Assembly (NCBI RefSeq): GCF_034372165.1 | Contig: NZ_CP139698.1 | Span: 1,674,001-1,738,000, forward strand | DNA from: Christiangramia sp. OXR-203 | GTDB taxonomy: Bacteria > Bacteroidota > Bacteroidia > Flavobacteriales > Flavobacteriaceae | Direction of reading: 5' to 3' | DNA: 64,000 bases | Part shown: positions 7,981 to 14,889 of the stretch, in pieces | How positions within the stretch are numbered: position 1 is the first letter of the stretch | How the letters are laid out: the number at the start of each line of letters is the position of its first letter | Program-made: the position numbers and the translations under genes | The notes under the pieces: model-generated | What the model saw: only the letters and a program-made list of their open reading frames with translations | What the model was told of the DNA's origin: nothing | Databases searched by the model: none

Positions 7981-8796
7981 TTACGCTGCATTTTGGTGTA
8001 CCGCATTAGGTGTTTGATAGTCTAAAGATAAATGTAATCTTATTTCATTGTATAGTTTGATCGCATTTTTTGCGGCTCTTTTAGCATGAGCTAGATCTGT
8101 AAAGGTCTGATCGAGGTAAAATTCATCTTTGAGTATTCCGTTTACCCGCTCTGCCAGTGCATTCTCATAGCAGTGATTATCCTCGGTCATGCTTATTTGT
8201 ACTTTATTCTTCTGAAGGATCTGGGTGTATGTAGTACTGCAATATTGAAAACCTCTGTCGGAATGATGAATAAGCCCTTTGATATCCTTGGCCTGGTATA
8301 TGGCTTTGTTTAATGCTCTCACACATCCTTTGAGTTCAAGACTGTTGCTAATGTCGTAACCTACAATTTTTCTGGAATGCATGTCTGTAATGAGGGCCAG
8401 GTAACAAAAGCCTTTTACGGTTCTGATATAGGTGATATCGCTTACCCATACCTGATTGGCTCTGCTAACTTTAAGTTCTTTGATGATATTTTTGTACTTA
8501 TGGAACCGGTGCATAGAGTTGGTGGTTTTAGTGCAGTATTTCTTTCTAAGTGTGAGCATATTGTGTTTTCTAAGGATGTTGAATAAAGTATCCCTGCCTA
8601 CTTTTAGGCGTGCTGTTTCGAAATCATGGTTCAGGGATCTCATGAGTTTCCTGACACCTTCTCTTGGAAGGGATTTGCGTCTTTGTTTGACGATCCTAAC
8701 GACCTGTCGTTCTACTTCCAGGCGCTCGTCCTCTCTTCGTTTATACTTGTAATAGGCATCTCGTTTGAGATCGAAACACTTGCAAATAGCGGTCAA
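7981..8796 (-). CDS. IS3-family transposase OrfB (DDE integrase domain)
   Basis: A 271-residue region with an N-terminal HTH_21-type segment (residues 5-60) and an rve catalytic core: first Asp in WVSDITYIRT (about 119), second in GLIHHSDRGFQY (about 180), Glu in CYENALAERVNG (about 215). Translation very likely begins in orfA and shifts -1 at a run of nine A residues near 8850-8858. After the shift the frame reads KTKYQALIKAKDKAKG into orfB without a stop. The ATG at 8796 is thus probably internal. Confidence 0.92.
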   Translation of the reverse strand: MTAICKCFDLKRDAYYKYKRREDERLEVERQVVRIVKQRRKSLPREGVRKLMRSLNHDFETARLKVGRDTLFNILRKHNMLTLRKKYCTKTTNSMHRFHKYKNIIKELKVSRANQVWVSDITYIRTVKGFCYLALITDMHSRKIVGYDISNSLELKGCVRALNKAIYQAKDIKGLIHHSDRGFQYCSTTYTQILQKNKVQISMTEDNHCYENALAERVNGILKDEFYLDQTFTDLAHAKRAAKNAIKLYNEIRLHLSLDYQTPNAVHQNAA

Positions 8797-8831
8797 AGAA
8801 GCAAATCCCTTGGCTTTATCTTTAGCCTTAA

Positions 8832-9203
8832 TTAAGGCTTGATATTTAGTTTTTTTTTGAGTTCCACCACTGATTTGTAGCCTAGTTTTTCAGCCGCTAC
8901 TTCCAGGTATGATTCTTCAATCAAAGCATCCATATCTTTTTTAAGCAAGAGCTTTTTGAGCTGTTCAATCTCTTTCTGAAGTTGCTTAATCCGTGTTATT
9001 TCATCTTTAGTGTTCACAGTAACCCTGGTGTTCATAAGGTCTTTCCGATGGTATTTCTTGATCCATTCGTTAATAGTAGAAGGAGCAATCCCATAGAGTT
9101 TCCCTAGTTGATACTTGTTTAGTTTACCTGTGGTAAGTTCGTCTAAAATTTTCAATTTGAAGGATTCTGAATACCGTCTGATTACTTTGTCATTTTTGTA
9201 CAT
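8832..9203 (-). CDS. IS3-family transposase OrfA (helix-turn-helix)
   Basis: A 123-residue protein with a Tnp_1-type helix-turn-helix (RRYSESFKLKILDE to APSTINEWIKKY, residues 9-50) followed by a leucine-zipper-like helix (IKQLQKEIEQLKKLLLKK, 72-89). It would bind the inverted repeats of the element. Its last codons run through an A9 slippery tract, where a -1 frameshift makes the OrfAB fusion transposase typical of IS3. The run of nine A on the coding strand is seen; frameshifting itself is inferred from the family. Confidence 0.9.
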   Translation of the reverse strand: MYKNDKVIRRYSESFKLKILDELTTGKLNKYQLGKLYGIAPSTINEWIKKYHRKDLMNTRVTVNTKDEITRIKQLQKEIEQLKKLLLKKDMDALIEESYLEVAAEKLGYKSVVELKKKLNIKP

Positions 9204-9250
9204 AACTATTTAAAATTATGTAGCCTTTATTCAGGACGGGTCAAGCTTGT

Positions 9251-9383
9251 TGCCAACGGCCGCGCATAACACAAGTCGCGGGAATCAGGACTCGAATTTG
9301 TCGGCTTGTTGTATTTAAATTGATCTCTAAAATAACCATTTTCACTCAACTACCCGCTATTTGAGTTATGCGCTGTTGTGTGC
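9251..9383 (-). repeat. Hairpin repeat R2 (attC-like)
   Basis: A 133-bp repeat of the R1-R5 family. The arms GCGCATAACACAAGTCGCGGG and CCCGCTATTTGAGTTATGCGC pair over about 21 positions with few mismatches, extended by CCAAC/GTTGTG at the outer edge. Shared blocks GCGGGA, ATTTGTCGG, TCTCTAAAATAACCA and CCCGCTATTTG match R4 nearly base for base. It closes the gene-less cassette at 9384-9917 in leftward reading; the IS3 element ends 8 bp from it. Confidence 0.8.
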
Positions 9384-9389
9384 AGCGGA

Positions 9390-9541
9390 GTGGCATTTTG
9401 CAGAAATGCCGCGAGCGTAGTCGCATGGCGGGCCACCATTAGCCAGGTCGAGAAGTAGCCTGGTGGTTTAGACTTATGCATTTTATCCCCCGGGACGGAT
9501 AATAGGCGTCAGTCTAAATGTCGGATGGCTCCATGGAAGCC
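9390..9541. ncRNA. Candidate structured RNA element A in gene-less cassette
   Basis: Successive inverted repeats: GGCATTT/AAATGCC (9392-9398 with 9404-9410, 5-nt loop), GCGA/TCGC (9411-9424), CCAGG/CCTGG (9443-9447 with 9459-9463), TTTAGACT/AGTCTAAA (9467-9474 with 9511-9518) enclosing TTATCC/GGATAA (9483-9488 with 9497-9502), and the near-palindrome GGCTCCATGGAAGCC (9527-9541). The density of perfect stems is far above its surroundings. Strand and transcription are unknown; no known RNA class is recognised. Confidence 0.4.
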
Positions 9542-9733
9542 TCCCGCTGCGCACCGCTGCTTTTCCCAATTCAGTTGTTGAATGTTAGTTCTTAGATGGA
9601 ACCGTTGATTTGTTAGTGCTTGGGTGCAGGAGTTGAATTTTTAGTTTTTGAAGTGTAGTTGAATATGGGTTGTTAAGCACAATTATACGTGTTTTCCTCT
9701 AGTGCTTCTTTCAGGAGTACCAACTAACTTGGG

Positions 9734-9828
9734 CAAACTCGCTGGCGTGTCCACGCCTTGAGAGCGAGCTCTCGGCGATGTCCATCGCGCAAGTTTGAAC
9801 CAAGACTTCTCCTAACGTCAAAGTCTTG
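9734..9828. ncRNA. Candidate structured RNA element B (cloverleaf-like) in gene-less cassette
   Basis: An outer stem CAAACT/AGTTTG (9734-9739 with 9792-9797) encloses three side-by-side perfect hairpins: GGCGTG-TC-CACGCC (9744-9757), GAGAGC-GA-GCTCTC (9760-9773) and GCGATG-TC-CATCGC (9775-9788). A fourth, CAAGACTT/AAGTCTTG (9801-9808 with 9821-9828), follows. An alternative stem CTCGCT/AGCGAG (9738-9743 with 9763-9768) could switch the fold. It is not a tRNA: there is no anticodon or T-arm motif. Function unknown. Confidence 0.4.
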
Positions 9829-9917
9829 TTTAAAAAGCAGCAGTGCTTGCGGGAGACCCTGGGCCATTGCCATCCGCACCAGGCTTTTCGAGTCGGCCGC
9901 CCGCCAGACGATTGCAT

Positions 9918-10049
9918 GCAAAACGGTTACGGTTATGGACAAGTAGCGGGAAAAAGAATGTGAATTTGTCGGCTCAACCTTTTGTTTCTTGGTTTTTTAA
10001 ATTACATTATTTCCTCAAAACCCGCTATTTGCTATAACCGATGTTGTGC
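9918..10049 (-). repeat. Hairpin repeat R3 (attC-like)
   Basis: A 132-bp member of the repeat family. The left arm GCAAAACGGTTACGGTTATG and AAGTAGCGGG pair with CCCGCTATTTGCTATAACCG and ATGTTGTGC on the right. GAATTTGTCGG and AAATTACATTATTT are the shared inner blocks. It lies 23 bp past the stop codon of the UDG-like gene at 10073 (leftward reading) and so closes the two-gene GTPase cassette. Confidence 0.8.
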
Positions 10050-10072
10050 ACTGGCTCTATCTAAATATACAT

Positions 10073-10756
10073 TTATTTACCATTTACTCTTTTAGCGATG
10101 TGATCTATTAATTCTTGTTCCGAGGCACCACTAGACTTGTTTTGTGGATGTGGTAAAACTAGTGCTGGAATATTCTTCTCATCTAATACAAACTGAAATT
10201 GTAGGTTATAGTAATTGAGTTTGTTATTAGATTCTATTTTAGAGATCATTCCCTTTTGTTCCCAATTGTCTAGATAACTACGAACCCAATCATCTGTCAA
10301 AAATACAACCGCCTTAGGTTTTAAATATATAATTTCTTCTAATAAAAGTTTTCTGCAAAAGCTTGCTTGGAACAATCTTGTCTTATTATTATTGGGTTTT
10401 CTTTCGTGTGGAGAAATTTTAAAAATATTAGTCCAATAAATTTTCTCGAAAATTCCTACGTTATAGAGTTCGCCAGTTATTTTATTCAAACTTTTTCCAA
10501 TAACTCTCCAAAAAGGTGAGCCAGTATATTTGTAGCTATCATTTAACCACTTGAAATCATTCGTTATGAAATTATTTATAGGTTTATCGAAATTCGTAAT
10601 TCGATTACCATGACCACGATTTTCTCTACCTACAAATAAGATTGAATTATCATCTACATTATTACCTTTATGAAGAATTTGAATACCATGTGTTTGACCT
10701 AATGATGGTTTAGACTTTTCAAGAAGTTCGTTATATAGGTTTAAGATTTGATCCAT
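10073..10756 (-). CDS. Uracil-DNA-glycosylase-superfamily-like protein (tentative)
   Basis: A 227-residue soluble protein. Segments resemble the UDG fold in order: SILFVGRENRG (about 38-48, the position of the GxNPG loop), SPFWRVIGKSLN (81-92), IYWTNIFKISPHE (106-118), PKAVVFLTDDWV (145-156) and ALVLPHPQNKSSGASE (197-212, the position of the HPSP loop). Catalytic Asn/His are not clearly conserved, so activity is uncertain. Its start lies 6 bp after the GTPase stop, and the pair shares one cassette. It could act with the GTPase, but I know no such system. Confidence 0.45.
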   Translation of the reverse strand: MDQILNLYNELLEKSKPSLGQTHGIQILHKGNNVDDNSILFVGRENRGHGNRITNFDKPINNFITNDFKWLNDSYKYTGSPFWRVIGKSLNKITGELYNVGIFEKIYWTNIFKISPHERKPNNNKTRLFQASFCRKLLLEEIIYLKPKAVVFLTDDWVRSYLDNWEQKGMISKIESNNKLNYYNLQFQFVLDEKNIPALVLPHPQNKSSGASEQELIDHIAKRVNGK

Positions 10757-10761
10757 TTGAA

Positions 10762-11853
10762 TTAATTTACGGCTTTTTGTTCTCTAATTTTTAATCTAGA
10801 TTTAAATTCTTTAATTATTTCTTCGGTGCCGATTTCATTAATATTTTTATTTTTTGTCAGATGATTTAAGGTTCCAATATAAGCCTCTCCAAAAGCAGTA
10901 GTTAAGAAAGCTGCTGTGCTAGCCGAAATGGCACCACCTGCAACAGAGCCTGCTCCTGGGAAGAATTTAAGTAAATTTGCAACAATAGTTTTACCAGCTA
11001 AAGTAGCTCCTGCTCCTGTAAGAGTTGAAGATACTAAAGTTGCTAGGAAAGATTTTTTTATTTCCATTCCAAAAACAGCAGTAATAGACGCTAACATTCC
11101 TACCTGAATTGGAACTAAAGCAACCGCATCGGAAAACGGAATTGGTACTGCTCCAGTTGCAGCAGCAGATGCAGCGGATGCAGCAACAATACCGTGGGCT
11201 TTATTTAATTTTTGTTTTACACTTATCTTTTGTGCGGCGGCGAAGGCTTTTTGTTGTCCTTCAGGTATGACTTCCATAGTTAAATCCACTAAATTTTCTA
11301 AACCAGTCGGTTGAATTACATGCCCATCATCTAAAATTCTTGAAATTGAATTTGTGCGAACGACATTTTTAGATTGTACCAATATATTTTGAACCTCTGC
11401 TCTGAAATCATTATCGGAGATACATTTGGTTATGACTCCTATAACAGGCATATGGTTTGATAGCATTTCACATAATTCAATTTCGGCATCTTCTACTCTG
11501 CGACTGTTCTCGTCGATACAGATCCAAGCAGCATGGATATGTTTTTTCGGATCTTTGTCGCTTTTTAATTCTTTTACTAAATCTTCAATTTCCTTCAAGT
11601 TATTCTTAAATTCTTTTAATTCTAGACCTCTTGTATCATAAATTGAAAGTGGAATGTCTTCTTTTGTTATTTTTCTTGTATTTTGAGTAACCGGTTTGCC
11701 TTGTCCTGTTTCTGCATAGTTACCTTGAAAAACTGCGTTGATTAATGTGCTTTTTCCAACTCCGGTTTTTCCAGCTACAAGAATATTTACTTCACCTCGA
11801 TCTTTAATAGCTTTTTCTAATTGTTCTTTCACGATTTCAGTTAGGTTGTTCAT
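10762..11853 (-). CDS. GTPase with DUF697-like membrane-associated C-terminal region
   Basis: A 363-residue protein. The G domain occupies about residues 20-200: P-loop GKTGVGKST (29-37), switch II DTRGLE, and NKxD-like ITKC. The C-terminal part is a run of Ala/Gly-rich helices (VAASAASAAATGAVPIPFSD, then LKFFPGAGSVAGGAISA) like the DUF697/YcjF domain that associates with membranes, plus a charged tail. Such GTPases resemble Era-like or immunity-related GTPases of unknown bacterial function. First gene of the cassette between R4 and R3. Confidence 0.75.
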   Translation of the reverse strand: MNNLTEIVKEQLEKAIKDRGEVNILVAGKTGVGKSTLINAVFQGNYAETGQGKPVTQNTRKITKEDIPLSIYDTRGLELKEFKNNLKEIEDLVKELKSDKDPKKHIHAAWICIDENSRRVEDAEIELCEMLSNHMPVIGVITKCISDNDFRAEVQNILVQSKNVVRTNSISRILDDGHVIQPTGLENLVDLTMEVIPEGQQKAFAAAQKISVKQKLNKAHGIVAASAASAAATGAVPIPFSDAVALVPIQVGMLASITAVFGMEIKKSFLATLVSSTLTGAGATLAGKTIVANLLKFFPGAGSVAGGAISASTAAFLTTAFGEAYIGTLNHLTKNKNINEIGTEEIIKEFKSRLKIREQKAVN

Positions 11854-11909
11854 TTTTTTGATTTTGATTAGTTTTAATTGTTAAAGTTATAATTACTAAT
11901 TGAGCTTGT

Positions 11910-12042
11910 GCACAACGGTCCCGGTTATCGCCAGTTGCGGGATTTGGAACGCGGATTTGTCGGTTTAGTTGTTTATTAATTGGTCTCTAAAATAACCATT
12001 TTTACCAAACTACCCGTTATTTGCGATGAACCGATGTTGTGC
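11910..12042 (-). repeat. Hairpin repeat R4 (attC-like), best-preserved copy
   Basis: A 133-bp repeat. The outer ends GCACAAC (11910-11916) and GTTGTGC (12036-12042) are perfect complements. Inside them GGTTATCGC pairs with GCGATGAACC, and AGTTGCGGG with CCCGTTATTT. An inner stem TGGT/ACCA sits around the CTCTAAAATA loop. It ends 9 bp from the stop of the CoiA-like gene at 12051. The nested imperfect stems with unpaired bases recall folded attC sites, but the terminal GTTGTGC departs from the classic GTTRRRY core. Confidence 0.82.
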
Positions 12043-12050
12043 GCTGTAAA

Positions 12051-12827
12051 TTAATCAACTTTCTTATAATGATCTAGAAAGTCCGTTTTATCGAACCTTT
12101 TTATTATAAAACCATTACCAATTTTGAAGGACTCTATTAAATAATAAATTGAATCTCCTCCCATATCAAAAAAGATTGGTGTTTTAGCTTCATCCCATCT
12201 TTTATGTTGATATTTCCATACCATCAAGTAATAATCGTTTTTGGCGGTGTACGGAAAATATTTTTTCTCGAAATAATCAATATATTTCCATCCGGAATTA
12301 TCTTTTCTTACTTCTTCTGCTTCTTTTAGTCTTCCTTCTTTTTTTAGTTTTCTGTATTTTGCATCTTCGCGCTTAGCCCAAGCATATTCTACTTCTTCTC
12401 CAAAATTTGATTTAATATCACTGAACAATTTTATATTTTTTTGATACGGAATTAGGTCAATTATCCAGATCATTTTTTTATAAAAATTCTCTCTTGATTC
12501 TATTTCATTTATTTTAATCGGAGAATGCTGTATTTCAATTACTAAATCTTTATAATCTAGGTAAATATCAGCTATATGTTTTTCACCATTTTCTGGATCC
12601 AATTTTACAATCTCCTGATATTCTGAATCAAAGTTATTTTTCCATTCTCTGTGCCATTCAGTTTCTCTTTCGTACCAATTATCACAATCTTGTAAAGCTT
12701 TATGTTTCCAATGATTTACTTTTTCTGGTCCGCAATATGATCTAACTTCACTTTTGCAACAAGGACATAATCCTTCAGTTTTTGGAGAAGCTTCTTTTCG
12801 AATACCATTTACAAGAGCATATTTCAT
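12051..12827 (-). CDS. CoiA-like nuclease-domain protein
   Basis: A 258-residue protein. N-terminal CPCCKSEVRSYCG (residues 21-33) looks like a zinc ribbon, followed by NHWKHKA and a nuclease-like core: EKHIADIYLDYKDLVIEIQ (residues 81-99) gives the Asp and ExQ of restriction-endonuclease-like folds seen in CoiA competence proteins. The C-terminal half (150-258) is charged and unassigned. It occupies the cassette between R5 and R4, with the repeat starting 9 bp after its stop. Possibly a DNA-processing or defence nuclease (inference). Confidence 0.6.
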   Translation of the reverse strand: MKYALVNGIRKEASPKTEGLCPCCKSEVRSYCGPEKVNHWKHKALQDCDNWYERETEWHREWKNNFDSEYQEIVKLDPENGEKHIADIYLDYKDLVIEIQHSPIKINEIESRENFYKKMIWIIDLIPYQKNIKLFSDIKSNFGEEVEYAWAKREDAKYRKLKKEGRLKEAEEVRKDNSGWKYIDYFEKKYFPYTAKNDYYLMVWKYQHKRWDEAKTPIFFDMGGDSIYYLIESFKIGNGFIIKRFDKTDFLDHYKKVD

Positions 12828-12850
12828 TTACGGATTTCGATATTTATTGC

Positions 12851-12983
12851 GCACAACGGTTGCGGTTATCGCAAGTTGCGGGAGTAGGGACGCGGACTTG
12901 TCGGATTAACCAATTTCTTTCCTGGTTTCTAAAATTACACTTTTTCGGTTAAACCCGTTATTTGCGATCAACCGCTGTTATTT
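12851..12983 (-). repeat. Hairpin repeat R5 (attC-like)
   Basis: A 133-bp repeat with arms GGTTATCGCAAGTTGCGGG and CCCGTTATTTGCGATCAACC. The left end keeps GCACAAC but the right end has drifted to GTTATTT, breaking the outermost pairs. Inner blocks GACTTGTCGG and TTTCTAAAATTACA match R4. It is 37 bp from the stop of the membrane protein gene at 13021 and 23 bp upstream of the CoiA-like start. Confidence 0.8.
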
Positions 12984-13020
12984 AAAGTTGCACAAACTAA
13001 AAATATGTCTAGAGTTCATA

Positions 13021-13359
13021 TTAATTGAAATATGATTCTATTATATTCTTCCAGTTAAATGCTAATAGGAAAGCGAGCGTGAATAGGAGAAATGGCACTG
13101 AGCTTAATACAATCCATTTCGAATTTTTTGAAGCATCTTTTCTTCTCACGAGTTTCAGAGAGTTTAGAAATGACATAACTACAACTCCAACAGTTAGTAG
13201 CACGAGAAATAATCTACTATTTTCAAATAACCATTCATTTAAAACTCCTCTAAGGAATTCCGTTATACTGAATATTAGTAAAAGCGAGATACAGAAAATT
13301 GAGAAGATCCAAACGGAAAGCTCTTTATAGTCAGTTGTCTTAGAAATGTTGTTATTCAT
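13021..13359 (-). CDS. Small membrane protein of unknown function (cassette gene)
   Basis: A 112-residue protein with three predicted transmembrane helices (about residues 14-33, 44-62, 82-102) separated by short charged loops (KLVRRKDASKNSKW). I recognise no family. It is the outermost unit of the hairpin-repeat array and the last gene before the transfer region of the ICE. It could be an inhibitor or immunity protein, but the sequence does not show this. Confidence 0.55.
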   Translation of the reverse strand: MNNNISKTTDYKELSVWIFSIFCISLLLIFSITEFLRGVLNEWLFENSRLFLVLLTVGVVVMSFLNSLKLVRRKDASKNSKWIVLSSVPFLLFTLAFLLAFNWKNIIESYFN

Positions 13360-13480
13360 TCTTATTCAAAATCAAGAAATTATTAAACTAAAACTCAAAT
13401 GTGCAATTTTATATAACTCGTTATATTCATCCAAATATACACTTTTAATCGAGTACGTTCCGGGATAAACGCAGTTCTAC

Positions 13481-14122
13481 CTATTTTATAACACTCAAAA
13501 TTGCTAGACTTAATTCTTTCAGATTCCTAGGATCACTTAAATATCCTGCTTCAACCGGATTACTCAAAAAACCCATCTCTATCAATAAAGAAGGGGTGCT
13601 ATCAATAGTTTCCCGCAGTACCTGAAAATCCGAGAATTTTACGCCCCGACTCTTTATACCAGTCCTTTGAGTGACTGATTTTTCAATTTGGTATGCTAGG
13701 TAAGTGGATTCATTTAGATTAATGCTATTCCTCCGGGAAACATAAATTTCAATTCCTCTGGCGTTTATAAAAGGGGAGTGGTTGCAATGCAGGGAAATAA
13801 ATCTATCCGCTTTAAGTGATCTGGCAATTTTAGATCTGTCGCTTAGAGAAATTAAAGTATCTGAATATCGCGTAAGATAAATTTCAAATTTATTCTGGAA
13901 TACAATTAGATTTAGTTTTTGAAGGTGCAACGCTAATTTCAGCACTACCTCTTTTTCCTGGATCTCATTTACTCCTATGGCTCCGGCATCTTTGCCTCCA
14001 TGTCCGGGATCGATAACAATAACTAATTTTTCATTTCCTTTCAATTGCGCAGAAATATACTGGGGCATAAGGATTAATCCTGTCAAAATAATGATCCCTA
14101 CAATTGATCTTAAAAACTGCAT
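13481..14122 (-). CDS. N-acetylmuramoyl-L-alanine amidase (ICE-encoded)
   Basis: A 213-residue exported protein: signal peptide residues 1-25 (ending YISAQ), then an Amidase_3 domain with VIDPGHGGKDAGAIG (H42, Zn ligand), EKEVVLKLALHLQ (Glu ligand), FISLHCNHS (second His ligand) and LIEMGFLSNP (catalytic Glu). It cleaves the peptide-sugar bond in peptidoglycan. Lying next to and divergent from the tra operon, it probably opens the cell wall for the type IV secretion channel. Confidence 0.9.
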   Translation of the reverse strand: MQFLRSIVGIIILTGLILMPQYISAQLKGNEKLVIVIDPGHGGKDAGAIGVNEIQEKEVVLKLALHLQKLNLIVFQNKFEIYLTRYSDTLISLSDRSKIARSLKADRFISLHCNHSPFINARGIEIYVSRRNSINLNESTYLAYQIEKSVTQRTGIKSRGVKFSDFQVLRETIDSTPSLLIEMGFLSNPVEAGYLSDPRNLKELSLAILSVIK

Positions 14123-14317
14123 GACTTCTGTTTTAATTGTTTAAAAATCAGACAATCAAAACTTCTATTGAGAATATTTCAAAGTTTAACATGAGCTCAA
14201 GTTAAAATTTGAACATTTCAATCCATCCCTTCTATTTCATGATAGATTCGATAAAAATTCATTCATCAAGTTGTCATCAACTACCTGTTATAACTAACAG
14301 TCAAAAAACGAAACATC

Positions 14318-14605
14318 ATGAAAAGATCTATTTACACTACACTTTTTTTGTCTCTTTTTTCTATTCCAGTTTTCGCACAGATTGGCGGTATAGAAAATTC
14401 TGTAGCGGACATTTCCGACACTATCAGAGCAATTTTTCCCATCATTCTCGGAGTGATATTTCTGGTAGGCTTCCTTTTTAATGCCGGCCATTTTTTTGGT
14501 GAAAATGCCGATTTGAAAAAGGGAATCACCCGTGTGCTGGTTTTTGTTTTAATCGCCGGAGCGGTGGTTGGAATTTTTACTTACCTCATAAGCATCGTTG
14601 TATAA
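14318..14605 (+). CDS. traE: Conjugative transfer protein TraE (DUF4134, VirB2-like)
   Basis: A 95-residue protein with a signal peptide (residues 1-20, ending PVFAQ) and two transmembrane helices (about 37-55 and 70-92) separated by a short loop. This is the layout of DUF4134/VirB2-like pilin subunits of Bacteroidetes conjugative elements. First gene of the rightward tra operon; its stop overlaps the traF start by one base. Confidence 0.82.
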   Translation: MKRSIYTTLFLSLFSIPVFAQIGGIENSVADISDTIRAIFPIILGVIFLVGFLFNAGHFFGENADLKKGITRVLVFVLIAGAVVGIFTYLISIVV

Positions 14606-14889
14606 TGAAACAGTTCGAGGTATATAGAAATATTAGAAAAGGAGCCATGATTTGGGGACTTCCCATTACGATGTTCGCATTGATTATGATCTGTATCGTA
14701 GGCTCACTTATGGTGATTATTTTCTCCTTCAGCTTAACAATGATCATTGGGGTTTTTATTTGTAATACCGGTCTCTATATAATTCTGATCAGGATATCAA
14801 GCAATCCCCGGCTTTTTCAATTTTCAAGTGTCTTTCCAGGTATTATCAGCAATAAAAAATCAAGCCTTTTAAATTATGAAGAAAATTAA
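14605..14889 (+). CDS. traF: Conjugative transfer protein TraF (DUF4133, VirB3-like)
   Basis: A 94-residue protein: a short N-terminal segment (VYRNIRKGAMIWGLP) and two adjacent transmembrane helices (about 16-45 and 46-63), then a cytoplasmic tail. It matches the VirB3-like DUF4133 family in size, topology and position directly before the VirB4 ATPase. Its end overlaps the traG start by 14 bp, indicating coupled translation. Confidence 0.82.
   Translation: MKQFEVYRNIRKGAMIWGLPITMFALIMICIVGSLMVIIFSFSLTMIIGVFICNTGLYIILIRISSNPRLFQFSSVFPGIISNKKSSLLNYEEN

Larger units (their letters stand above)
7941..9243 (-). mobile_element. IS3-family insertion sequence, complete, with 3-bp target duplication
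   Basis: A 1,303-bp element. The ends form imperfect inverted repeats: left starts TGTCTCGTCC at 7941, right (reversed) starts TGACCCGTCC at 9243, with GGCTACA shared further in. Immediately outside, AGC at 7938-7940 and AGC at 9244-9246 are a 3-bp direct repeat, the normal IS3 target duplication. It carries orfA and orfB with a frameshift signal. Removing it restores a continuous leader between repeat R2 and the antitoxin gene, so it entered the cassette array after assembly. Confidence 0.9.
9384..9917. other. Gene-less cassette between hairpin repeats R3 and R2
   Basis: 534 bp with no convincing protein-coding frame: short frames here lack family resemblance and run through perfect hairpins. 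It occupies the place a gene occupies in neighbouring units and is visibly more GC-rich. Two clusters of perfect inverted repeats (9390-9541 and 9734-9828) suggest structured RNA or structured single-stranded DNA. The middle part (9570-9720) is plain AT-rich DNA with no feature I can name. Confidence 0.6.

Noticed and set aside
9384-9570. Group II intron or known riboswitch in the gene-less cassette
   Set aside because: The start GTGTG is suggestive, but no domain V hairpin or reverse transcriptase is present, and no riboswitch core is recognised.
9711-9946. Overlapping short frames on both strands in the gene-less cassette
   Set aside because: They overlap one another in several frames, have GC-driven composition, no recognisable domains and run through perfect hairpins; high GC removes stop codons and makes chance frames.
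7180-12983. Calling the array a classical integron
   Set aside because: No intI gene or attI site is in the window and the repeat ends do not fit GTTRRRY; I describe it as integron-like only.
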